This document shows, piece after piece, positions 25,515 through 36,187 of a stretch of 64,000 bases of DNA. The stretch comes from Oreohelix idahoensis (taxonomy: Eukaryota > Mollusca > Gastropoda > Stylommatophora > Oreohelicidae), in assembly GCA_024509875.1 (NCBI GenBank), contig JAMPIV010022916.1:248001-312000 (forward strand). The letters run 5' to 3'. Under the pieces are notes generated by a model. That model did no database searches. It saw only the letters and a list, made by a program, of their open reading frames with translations, and was not told the DNA's origin. The position numbers and the translations under genes were made by a program. Each line of letters opens with the position of its first letter. Position 1 is the stretch's first letter.

Positions 25515-26790
25515 GGGTGAAGGTAAGAATCCAGCAGGTGGAGATAAGGTTCTAAGAAGAAATGGTATTAAGACTACAACAGGAGGTGGATGTAACCTCC
25601 AAGTGGAAGTGAAAGTGACACTGCAACAAGAGGTGGAGATAAGGCTCTGAGAAGAGATGGCGGTAAGCCTCCAACAGTAGGTGAAAGTAAGACGTTATCA
25701 AGAAGTGGATGTAAGACTCCAACAGGAGCTGAATGTAACCTCCAAGTGGAGGTGAAAGTAAGACTCCAACAGCAGGTGGATGTAACCCCCAAGTGGAGGT
25801 GAAAGTAAGATTCCAACAGGAAGTGAAAGTATAATCTCTAACAGGAGGTGAAAGTAAGATTTACAACAAGAGGTGAAAGTATGACTCCAACAAGAGGTAA
25901 AAGTAAGACTCCAACAGGAGGTGGATGTAAGACTTCAATAGCAGGTGGATGTAAGACTCCAATAGGAGGTGGATGTATTACTCCAACAAGAGGTGAAACT
26001 AAGACTCCAACAAGAGGTGAAACTAAGACTCCAACAGGAGGTGAAACTAAGACTGCAACAAGACGTGAAACTAAAACTCCAACAAGAGGTGAAGCTAAGA
26101 CTCCAACAAGAGGTGAAACTAAGGCTCCAACAGGAGGTGAAACTAAGACTCCAACAGGAGGTGAAACTAAGACTCCAACAAGAGGTGAAAGTAAGACTCC
26201 AACAGGAGGTGAATGTATGACTCTAAAAGGAGGTAAAGTTCCAACACAAGGTGAAAGTAAGGTTCCAACAGAAAGTGAAAAGAAGACTCTAACAGGAGGT
26301 GTAAGTAAGACTACAAAAAGAGGTGAATAAGACTCAAACAATAGGTGAAAGTAAGACTACAAAAGGAGGTAAAAGTAAGACTCCAACAGAAGGCGTATGT
26401 AAAACTCCAACAGAAGGCGTATGTAAAACTCCAACAGAAGGCATATGAAAGACTCCAACAGAAAGTGTATGTAAGACTCCAACAGAAGGCGTATGTAAGA
26501 CTCCAACAGAAGGCGGATGTAAGACTCCAACAGAAGGCGGATGTAAGACTCCAACAGAAGGCGTATGTAAGACTCCAACAGAAGGCGGATGTAAGACTCC
26601 AAATGAAGGTGTATGTAAGACTCCAACAGACGGCGTATTGTAAAACTCCAACAGAAGGCGTATATAAGACTCCAACAGAAGGCGTATGTAAAACTCCAAC
26701 AGAAGGCGTATGTAAGACTCCAATAGACGGCGTATGTAAGACTCCAACAGAAGGCGGATGTAAGACTCCAACAGGAGATGGAAACATGAA
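25515..26790. repeat. 24-bp minisatellite, about 1.3 kb, two variant blocks
   Basis: About 50 units of a 24-bp repeat with core AAGACTCCAACAGGAGGTGA. In the left two thirds (to about 26330) most units end GGTGAAACT or GGTGAAAGT. In the right third (26370-26770) they carry GAAGGCGTATGT or GAAGGCGGATGT. Because 24 is divisible by three and the unit lacks stops, several frames on both strands stay open for 80-170 codons. These open frames are a by-product and I do not call a gene. Confidence 0.95.
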
Positions 26791-26998
26791 CGCATCCTGG
26801 TAGAAGCAGCTCAAACAAAGCTGCAGATGCTGACAAATATAACGATTCGCTGTACAGATGTAAGAAGGCTTTCATATCTTTTTTTACGAAGCATTATTTC
26901 CTTGAAAAAAAAAACATGAAACAAAAAACAGACGGGATGATTTAGAAGAGCAAGGAAAAGATAAACACATCTATTTTCTCTCCCTCTATTCCCCCCAC

Positions 26999-27149
<151 letters not shown>

Positions 27150-27209
27150 TTTTTCTTTCTTTCTTTCTTGACTCTTTATCTATTTTCACATTTGAAAGCT
27201 TGTTTAAAC

Positions 27210-28058
27210 TTTAACTTCATCATGTGACGTATTCTTTCCAGAACGTTGTCTCCATTACAGCTGCTCTGAACGCATCACGATTCTGGGCAAGTCGACCTGC
27301 ATCAGCCAAAGACAAGTTCAGACTCTCTGTGATGTCCTGGGTCCACCGTCGTCTAGGTCGACCCCTTCCCCTTTTTTCCAGGTACCATGCCTTCCATCAC
27401 TGTTTTTTCCAGACTATTGTGTCTTTTTATATGACCGAAAAATTTCAGCTTCCTTATTGCGATGGTACCTAGGAGCCAATGTTCCTGTACGTTTAGTGAG
27501 TGCAGTACTTCTCTGTTGGTCTTTTTTTCTGTCCAGGGTATTCTCAACATCCTTCTGTAGCATTTCATTTCGAATGATGTAATCTTTTTTGCAACTGTTT
27601 TATTGAGTGTCCAAGTCTCGCAGCCGTATGTTGCTACTGGGAATATACATGCTCTGATCAGTTGTAACTTTGTTTCTTTGCTTGTGCCTTGCCATAGGTT
27701 TTTCATCTGTATTAGTTTATGTGAAGCAATTGCAAGTCCTCTTTTAATTTCTACTGCACAGTCGCCAGAGCTGTTGATGATTGATCCTAAGTATTCGAAT
27801 TCATTAACACTTTCCAGTTCTTCGTTATCAATTTCAATTTCTGGTTTGATCTTTACTTTGTCTGTTGTCAATACTTTGGTCTTCTTGGTGTTTAGGTATA
27901 GATTCTGGGCCTCGCTGTGTTTTTTGGTGGACAGAATTAATTGTTCAAGTCCTTCTGGGTTGGTCGATAGGAGGACTGTGTCGTCAGCATATCTGATTTC
28001 CGGGATCTGGTACCCGCCGATGTTAAATGAGTCAAACTTTAACTTACACTTCAAATAA
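27210..28058 (-). pseudogene. LINE reverse transcriptase C-terminal half
   Basis: Minus-strand remnant of a non-LTR retrotransposon ORF2. From 28054 it reads through the catalytic IRYADDTVLLS motif, then KTKVL, EFEYLGSIIN, YGCETWTLNK, FEMKCYRRMLRIPW and KLKFFGHIKR. A frameshift in a G/A-rich run near 27355 separates this from the terminal WTQDITESLNLSLADAGRL and AFRAAV segment (to about 27224). The order matches the palm, thumb and tail of LINE ORF2. The fingers domain and endonuclease are missing, as expected of a 5'-truncated insertion. The 3' end faces the TATC microsatellite. Confidence 0.85.
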
Positions 28059-28059
28059 C

Positions 28060-28550
28060 GTCTGCTGATCTAGCTGTGACTGTTGACTAGCGTTAGCAAA
28101 AGAAGTTACTGTTGTCGATACGTTAGGTTACACGCCGAGCGGCCTGGATCGGTGGCGTAGTTGAGAAAGCATGCAAACCAGAGAATATGGGAGAAGATTT
28201 GTACGAACTGCCAACCCGTTATACGAGGAGGACATGCCGAGGTCTCCGGTGACTGAGTGCAGATTTTATTCAGGGTGTTTCAAGTTCGCGGTGAATTGCC
28301 AAGCAAAGTGTGCGAATCATGAACTTCCTTGTCAGTCTTCGCAGACACAGGTTGTTAGGTAGACTTCCCGAAACAAGCCAGAATATGTCATGTCTTACGC
28401 ACATGTCATGTCTTAACGCTTACGCATAACTTAAAACTTTAGAGTCGACACTAGTTGTTTATTCTTTGCCCTCCATGTTACGTCACCGGGTTTTCTCACT
28501 GTGCACTTAAATCTATTTGAGTCTCATGTGAATTTAATACAGTCATCCTC
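28060..28550. other. no feature recognised
   Basis: Short sequence between LINE remnant and simple repeat; no recognisable content. Confidence 0.4.
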
Positions 28551-28552
28551 GT

Positions 28553-28650
28553 TCTCATCATCACCACAATCATCATTATCATCATCATCATTATCATTAT
28601 CATCATCATCATTATAATCATCATCATTATCATCAACATTATCATTTTCC
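28553..28650. repeat. (TCA/TTA)n simple repeat
   Basis: Irregular CATCAT and TTATCA trinucleotides over about 95 bp. Confidence 0.9.
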
Positions 28651-28724
28651 CTACGGCTCCTTATGTAGATCCCTGTGATATATGGAGTCCTTCTGACGAT
28701 TATTAACTTAATTTTTTTTAAATT

Positions 28725-29020
28725 TATAGACATGACATGCAGACTTCTTCATGAAATACAACTTACAGAACCGTGTAGGATAAGAACGGGAGCACGACAG
28801 GGATGCCTCTTGTCTCAATTTACGTTCTTACTAGCAATGGATTGCGTTATGAAAACATCGACGTCACACAACAGAAAACTGAATCCAATGAAATCTGACT
28901 AAATAGCTTGATGATCCAGATTTTACAGATGACTTTGCTTTTCTGTCTCACAACCGTAATCAGATGCACGACAAAATGAAAAGACTCGATGAAGGTCACA
29001 GCCACTGGGTCTGTCAATAC
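28725..29020 (+). pseudogene. LINE reverse transcriptase central fragment
   Basis: Plus-strand remnant with TGARQGCLLSQFTFLLAMD (the RQGC(L/P)LSP motif of LINE reverse transcriptases). After a stop it continues LDDPDFTDDFAFLSHN, where the FADD catalytic box has become FTDD, and MHDKMKRLDEG. It belongs to the same broad LINE type as the fragments at 24010 and 60445. It carries at least one stop and a changed catalytic box, so it is dead. Confidence 0.7.
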
Positions 29021-29045
29021 ACAAAGAAAAGACGATGCCACTTCT

Positions 29046-29123
29046 CATTAACGAGTAATTCGTCATTTCGCTCACAGATTTATATTTTTTTTGTGAGCGA
29101 TATGGCGAATTACTGATTAATGG
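29046..29123. repeat. inverted repeat able to form a hairpin, arms about 31 bp
   Basis: The left arm (29046-29076) and the right arm (29092-29123) are near-perfect reverse complements around a 15-nt T-rich loop. Shared core AGTAATTCG and CGCTCACA / TGTGAGCG and CGAATTACT. It directly follows the LINE remnant. Confidence 0.85.
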
Positions 29124-29230
29124 CACCTGACCATGCATTGTTATTGTACGCAATAAAATAGTAACACATCATCGCTGGTTTAGGTCCTGTCGATGTCCAG
29201 TTCTGTCTTCGGCATGTCACATTAGTTGTC

Positions 29231-30163
29231 CGTGATGTCTACTTTACTAATGTTTATTGTGATGTACACTTTCAATCATTCAATCAATACCTTTTAGCTT
29301 CCCAAGGAACATAGGCCTTCAACAAACACATGCCAGGTCTTCCTGTCCTGTGTAATTCGCTCAAGTTATTTCCATGTTTTCCTCATAATTTTTACCTCTG
29401 TATACAGTTCTCTTCTCCATGTGTTCACTTTACTAATGTTTGTTGTGGTGTCTATTTTACTAATGTTTGTTGTGGTGTCTATTTTACTAATGTTTGTTGT
29501 AGTGTCTACTTTACTTATGTTTTTTGTTATGTCTACTTTGCTAATGTTTGTTATGGTGTCTACTTTATTTTGTTGTGATGCCTTCTTTATTAATGGTTAT
29601 TGTGGTGTCTACTTTATGAATGCTTGTTGTGGTGTTTACTTTACTAATGTATGTTGTGGTGTCCACTTTACTAACGTTTATTGTGATGTCTACTTTACTA
29701 ATGTTTGTTGTGGTGTCAACTTTACTAATGTTTGCTGTAGTGTTTACTTTACTAATGTTAGTTGTGGTGTCAACTTTACTAATGTATGTTGTGGTATCAA
29801 CTTCACTAATGTTTGTTGTGGTGTTTACTTTACTAATGTTTGTTGTCGTGTCTACTTTACAAATGATTGTTGTGGTGTCAACTTTACTAATGTTTATTGC
29901 GTGTTTACTTTACTAATGTTTGTTGTGGTGTTTACGTTACTAACGTTTGTTGTGGTTTCTGCTTTAGTAATGTTTGTTGTGGTGTCTACTTTACTAATGT
30001 TTGTTGTGGTGTCAACTTTAATAATGTGTGTTGCAGTGTCAACTTTACTAACGTTTGTTGTGGTGTTTACTTTACTAATGTTTGTTGTGGTGTCTACTTT
30101 ACTAGTTTTTATTGTTTGCTCTACTTTACTAATATTTGTTGTGGTGTCAACTTTACTAATTGT
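29231..30163. repeat. 27-bp minisatellite block 1
   Basis: About 30 units of TTTACTAATGTTTGTTGTGG plus TGTCTAC (27 bp). Being a multiple of three, it leaves frames open that would encode LLMFVVVST or FTNVCCGVY repeats. I regard these as non-genic. A second block with the same unit lies at 57623-57903. Confidence 0.95.
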
Positions 30164-30639
30164 GACGATATTCTAAATACAATAGCTAAATTAAGTAATA
30201 TTATAGTGCATAGAGTCAAAAATAAGATAGAAAATAAAAAATTGAGTCCAGCGTCTTCTTCCCCCACGCCAGCCAGTATGCGGGTTTTTGATAAGCCTAA
30301 TATCCGAATGGAGGATACTGTCTTTTCCTAATTCGTCCTTGAGATTAAATGTAACACTTTTGCAAGTTCAAGTCGTATTGCCAAGACGACAGAGTGATAG
30401 AATAAAAGAAAAGGAGGGGAGAGATGGAAAGACAGAACCTAGGGTACGCCGTCTCGCGTTGATTTCAAAAAACCAACTCGCGCGACATAGCCTTGGGCGA
30501 TTTTCAAATTACGATACTAAAACTAAAAAAATGTTCGTCAAATTGGTCACGCAGACAGCCTTAGCTCTTATAAAAAAATGACGTAATTCAAACGGACTAC
30601 GGACGATTCTCGTTTTTAGTTTGAAAATAGTTGTAAGAA
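30164..30639. other. no feature recognised
   Basis: Sequence between the minisatellite and the start of the old LTR; no recognisable content. Confidence 0.4.
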
Positions 30640-32305
30640 GAAGTGAACAGGTGGCAGTTTCTAGATTTGAACGACTAACATAGAAAAAATATGGAATTAT
30701 GAACCATACTACATAGGGCCACAAAAATTATATATTCGGATGCCTTATGATTTCCTGAGCAATAATATGGTGTCAGTTACCCACTAGTACAATAAATAAC
30801 CAAGATATTGGCAAACATACTATGTATTGTAAGAAGGACTGACGGAAAAAAATCATGCCTGCTTATTTTTTTCATAGCATGTTTTCAAAAAAGCTTTTGG
30901 GGAAATAAGGACTAAAAGGTACCTGTAATTTGATTGGCTGTAGTTTAAAAGAAGGCGAGATAGGATTGGTTGACCTAAAACTAAAAATATATTTGCAGTA
31001 GTAAACATAGTAATTTGGGATTTTGTTTTTTTAAAGTTTGATTCAAAATAAATGAGTTCATGGTCCCATTGGCCAATGCATTATATATTATCGAAAACGT
31101 AGACTGCTCGTTGCCATTTTGAGAAAATTTTCTGTTGAACAAGGAGCGATGAGAGCAGGCTTGTGCTTTTCAAACCTATTTAAAGCAGTCTGGACAGAAG
31201 GCAGATCTAATGTGTGCCATAATTGTTTGCCAGTCATCGTTCGCTTGTGTATATTTCATTGAAATTTGTGGTAAGATTGATTATATTAACATTTTATTTA
31301 AAATAAAATTTGAATGTGAGATATTAACATACGACTGTAAGTAAGTGGGTCTATGGCAGACTTAGGCAGAGCCTAGAGATTGATCCATCATATGATAGAC
31401 TATCAGAGAGGTGTAGAACTACAAGATTATATATGATTGTCATCAAGGAGCATACCACCTATCCTATTGTATGGAAAAAGATTACTGCTGGAATTGCAGA
31501 GGCGTTGTAACCATTAGGGGAAAGGAATGCTGGTATACATTGTCACATCAAAATATAATGGTGAAATAGGTTGTCATGAAGAGCTGACCCTATTCGTTTG
31601 TTTGTACTGTGCCTGTAATTAATTGTGGAATATTATTGTATACTTGTTATAAAGAAGGACGCATAACCTTCTTATTTCAGGGTTTTTGGTACTGACATTA
31701 ACGTAGTACCAAGCTCTTGGGAACTGATCGATTCCTGACACTGTTTGCATATTTCGGGCACATGCTGGCTGCCATTGCCTTTCAAGAAGTGTAACAGATT
31801 GTCCAGCGAGCATATGAAAAGATCTACCGGTGTTATCCTTCGAAGATAAGTGCCTGTCGGCACCAGGAAGCTCAACCTCTAGTTTTAAAATAAAGACTGC
31901 GAATATTGAATAAACATTCCACTAATGTCAAACGAAAAGAAAATAAACAATAGGGTGTGATGTTAACCAACAACCTACCATTATATACCAGTATTACCCT
32001 AAGTTAGAAAACTACATCTACACACTTATATTATAATAAATTTGTATTATTGACAGAAGATCCATGGTGTTATTTAATTGATGTAAATAATGCTTTTGAT
32101 TTCACTTTTGATTGTCAGTCCTGATTCAAAACAAACTAGAGCCAGGACAATAAATTGTACAAAAAATTAACGTTCACCCAAAATTCAACCACTGACTTAC
32201 TTAAGATAGTCTTTTAAAGTGTAGTTTGTATGTGATTGTCGTAGTACTGGTGTGTTGTGTTGGATAATAAAATAGTTGTTTATATGTTTAGTTGGTTAAT
32301 GCAAC
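30640..32305 (-). repeat. old diverged LTR (E0), left part, E1-related family
   Basis: Scattered blocks match the reverse complement of the E1 LTR in the right order. Examples: GTGAACAGGTGGCAGTTT near 30645, CCCATTGGCCAATG near 31065, GGAATTGCAGAGGCGTTGTAA near 31490, CTTAAGATAGTCTTTTA near 32200. It breaks off at 32305 at the E2 insertion and resumes at 50466. Divergence is high, so this is an older insertion, probably a solo LTR. The start coordinate is approximate. Confidence 0.75.
32301..32305 (+). other. E2 target-site duplication, left copy
   Basis: GCAAC immediately before the E2 LTR; repeated at 50461-50465 after the other LTR. Confidence 0.9.
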
Positions 32306-32387
32306 TGTTGCTTGGAGTGTGAGTAGTTGTAATCGTGTTCGAAGAGTGTCGATAGGTGTTGTCAAACATGAAGACAAACCAAAAGTC

Positions 32388-32770
32388 AACTCGACCTTCG
32401 GGAGCCGCGCTAGCGTAGTGGTTACAACACCGCTCTGGCGACCGGGTGATACAGGATCAAACCCGGGCGACGGCATTTGAGGATTTTTCGTCGACCGGGA
32501 TTTGGACTGGATTAACTCGAGACCTGGCGAGGACATTTGAAGGAGTGTCGTCGACCAGGGACTGGCGGCTCCTGAGCCGACCCAGCTGCAATGGGTACCT
32601 CCGAAATCGGCGAGTATTTGCCTGAATGGCGAGGGACACCTGTCTCTGTACAAGAAATAAAGGGATACTCACGTAAAATCAATGTCAGGTTAGACATAAA
32701 ATAATAACCTGAGATTTCGCCTCGAGTATTAGCGGGCGAACGCAAAAAAAACTAAAAAACTCGACCTTCG
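32388..32770 (+). mobile_element. tRNA-derived SINE with 13-bp target duplication
   Basis: Body 32401-32757 (357 bp). The head has pol III boxes: A box TAGCGTAGTGG at 32411-32421 and B box GGATCAAACCC at 32454-32464. The tail is A-rich (AAAAAAAACTAAAA). It is flanked by AACTCGACCTTCG at 32388-32400 and 32758-32770; the intact right LTR of E2 has this sequence once (near 49066), which is the empty site. SINEs are transcribed by pol III and mobilised by LINE proteins. I do not recognise the central domain, and no second copy was seen in the window. It is not a functional tRNA gene. Confidence 0.9.
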
Positions 32771-32924
32771 CAGTGGTGTATTGATTTGGAGTGAGGATAC
32801 AACAGTACGCGAATGCTGGAAATGTTCTGAGAGTTGACAATAGGGCAATCTCGATAACTCGTGCCAGGAAGTGTAAGACGAACTACTGTTTACGTTTCCT
32901 TGTATTTAATGGACACATACTTCG

Positions 32925-32929
32925 ACGAC
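32925..32929 (+). other. E1 target-site duplication, left copy
   Basis: ACGAC before the E1 LTR; repeated at 41233-41237. The intact E2 right LTR near 49234-49238 has it once. Confidence 0.9.
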
Positions 32930-35363
32930 TGTGGTAAAGTAGGATGATATAAATATTTATAGGGGACTTAGTGTACTGACTGAGATCAGCTGTGAAGGTA
33001 TCTGTATCTAATAGTGGGGTGTATTACAGATGACCTTACTTGCTACCACATTTATACCTCAGTCAGACCTATTCTGGAATATTGTGATGACTACGTTGAA
33101 TGTCTAGGGTTATGATAATGATGAAGTGTAGGTTCACAACAACCAACAGACAAATACACAATTTAATTTAATCCACAATACTTTACATTACTGTGACACT
33201 CACATACATAGAACACTCTATAAGACTATCTTAAATGAGTCAAGTGTTAAAGTTTAAAAATATATATGTATTAATTCCTTCAAATATTAGATATCCTGAT
33301 TCAACTACAAAGTGAACCAGGAATCACAATCAAATGTAATCACAAGTTATATGTACACAATTTATAGATAGAATCTTTGTATTGACATATATTATTATTG
33401 CAATATGTGTGTAAGTTGTGCTGTAGTACTCTGAGGTAATACTGGCTTTTCAAGCTAGGTGGTTGTGTGTCATCATGACTTCAAGTGTTTGTTTCTCGTG
33501 GACATAATATTGGGAAAGTTCACAGTTTCTTTTTATTTGAAACTAATAAATGTCCCTCTAGATTTAAGGTAGAGTCACTGTTAGAGGGGTAAACACAAGA
33601 TTGAGCTGCTCTGGCCACAGAATCTTATCTTCTGTGAGGGTGGCAGGAAACAGTCTCCACTGCTCGCTTGCTTCACCGTGTTCTTGAGACACCACACAGG
33701 TCGATATATTGACTAAGGAGTCTGCTACCAGCCTCTGGATTCAGCAAAACTCAGACCAGGTGCTGCTTTTAATATGTTAGTACCACTGTCCCTGAAACAA
33801 GAAGGTTGTACCTCCTACTTCAGAACTAATTTATAATCTATTTCCACACTGAGCACAATACATAACAAACACCGAGTTCAGCGCGGTAGGCCAACTGTTA
33901 GCTTCTCATGTAATAACATTCACCAGTATTCCTCTCCTTAATGATTACAACGCCTCTGCAATTTCAGCTGTAATTCCTTCTATACAATAAGATAGGTGTC
34001 ATAGTACTATTGGCAATCCCATGCAGTTATACTACTCTCCGACAAGTTTTGTTCAGGTTGGAGCAATATCTAGGCTTTGCCTCATGTTTGCTACTGAACC
34101 ACACACATATACAGACATAAATTATCAATTCACATTCAATTTTCATCTAAAAGATATCAAATATTTCTAGCTTACCACAATTCATGGAAATAATACACAA
34201 AATACGTTGACTGGCAATGAGTTATGGCACAATTCCGATCTGCCTCTGTCCCAGGCTTTCATAAGAAAAATATGAGCTAAATATCAACGCACTTGCTTCT
34301 CAGTAAGTTTATTTTAAAAATGTGGCACTGAACAGACGCTCCTAATTGACTATATCAAATGGTCTAACCAATAGGACCATGTTTACAAAAGTATTTGAAA
34401 AAACGTACCCTTCCTACCGTTTCCCGTAACAACCAAAAATAGTATCTGCAATCGACTAATCATGTTTAGGCTTACATATTCTTCTAGCCAATGAAATCGG
34501 ATTTAACTTGTTGGCCTATTTCCCGTAAAATAGTGGTTTCAAAACATGCCACTGAGCAATTATGATTTGGTGCTGTCAGACAACCTCACTATTTTATTTT
34601 GGCTATAATTTGTTAATTCCTAGACTATTTGCGTAACACTTAACATATTCTTTGTCAGCAAGTCCTAAGGCACCCAAATATATAAGTTTTAATGGAGCTA
34701 AGTGGCTGCGTTCAAAATATGTATTCTAGGATAGTCGTGTATTTGTTTTTTTTTTTTTATTGTTTTAGAACCGCCACCTGTCCTGCCTTTTCGACTGTTC
34801 TGTCAGTATAAAGTCAGGATTTCAGACGTAAAACAGTAGAGTGTCATGTTTCCTAATAAGCATTAAACATGTTTTTTAAAACCTAACCGTGTATTGGTAG
34901 TGTTTTTTATCACTGTCTATTTGAAAAAAAAGTTAGTGCTTCATGCCTTTCGCGTTGGGGGTGGCATTAATATTAATCGCAAGACTGTGGTAGTATTGCA
35001 TGCGTTCCTCCTTCTCTCTCTCTCTCTCGTTCATCTAAGCTCGTCTGTCTTTTAGTTACGCAGTGTATAAAATGAAATTAATGGAATATTAATCCAGGTC
35101 ATTACGCAGTGTGTTTATCTCAAGGTTTTCTAGAAACCCAGTACCGGTTTTATTTTTTTGAAACGCGTGTATGCTGCTGTAGGCTTTCCTATCAAACATG
35201 AAAGCGTTACAATATGCAGACGAAATAGAAAAAGGGGGATTTTTGTAAGCCATTGTGACAGCACTGGTCTTTTACCATTCTTCTTTCCTTTTATTGAATT
35301 AATTCGTTAGGCTTTACATTTACCTTTTAATTTAGATATGTGGATTTAGAATGTTTCACGACA
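32930..35363 (-). repeat. E1 3' LTR (2434 bp)
   Basis: TGTGGTAAAG to TTTCACGACA, collinear with 38763-41232. It carries a short TC run near 35011-35028, against a much longer one in the other copy. Confidence 0.95.
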
Positions 35364-35380
35364 AATTCTCCCCACTTAAA
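35364..35380 (-). promoter_or_regulatory. E1 polypurine tract candidate
   Basis: On the minus strand AAGTGGGGAGAATT directly precedes the 3' LTR, the place where plus-strand DNA synthesis is primed. Confidence 0.65.
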
Positions 35381-36187
35381 ACAGACGTTATATGTCAATC
35401 TATAATTCTATATACACATAGAGAAATTTAGGTCTATGCCTGGTGATTTCTTTGATTTTCATCGCACGGATGGCGGCTTAGAAAATCTGCATCAATGTTT
35501 CTCTGATTTTATTTTGATCATGGATTAATGCAGGTGGGTCAATTCAAAATAAGCACTACTGACGAAGGTTGCCTCAGACCTCTGCAATCCAAGAATCCAT
35601 TTCAGTTATATTACTGAACAGCGGCAAGTGTTACTGCTTGTTTTAATGATGCTAAGCAATCAATATTCACCATTTTTTTTTTTCTGAGTCTGCTCAACGA
35701 CATGTCCAGAGAAGATTAGATGTTCCTCAAATTGTACGTTATGAGGAGTTAATCTATATGGTGATATCTGAGTTGTGGAGTGGATCCAATAATTTCCTGA
35801 TCAGCCTTAATAAACACTCGGACTATCCTCAATTCAAAAAAGCAACAATGGAGACACTCTGCTCCTCCGAAATGTTCACAGCCAACAATTGGTCTGATCT
35901 CAGGCGTGATTGAATGTGGAAACACCCTTCTAATAATATATTTATAATGTTCTATAATGTGCCACTCAAATGGAGGCCATATTCACCAACTATAGTTCCG
36001 CCTACCGACAATCTGGTGAATTAAGATAATATGTGGGGAAATGAGTTTCTGCATCAGAAATCAATTCGCCCTTAGCATTGCTATAAGATGTGTGGGTTAT
36101 CTCCATCCAGGGTCCGAACAATACTTTCCCTTGGACGGTGTAGGGTCGGGTGACTACCAATGTCACCAGTGCCCTTTTAATGCTAAG
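35381..36187 (-). other. E1 3' untranslated region
   Basis: About 800 bp between the last E1 codon and the polypurine tract; no ORF recognised. Confidence 0.6.

Noticed and set aside
25848..26341. Long open frames of 150-170 codons on both strands
   Set aside because: They are produced by the 24-bp minisatellite unit, which has no stops and a length divisible by three; no start context or non-repeat protein sequence.
25515..26790. CRISPR-like array
   Set aside because: Contiguous tandem repeat without unique spacers in a eukaryotic setting.
29421..30331. Hydrophobic repeat ORF (LLMFVVVST units) resembling a membrane protein
   Set aside because: By-product of the 27-bp minisatellite; all units come from one DNA repeat and several frames are open.
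32401..32475. Possible tRNA gene
   Set aside because: A and B box are present, but the cloverleaf is not and the unit runs 357 bp to an A-rich tail between target duplications, so it is a SINE.
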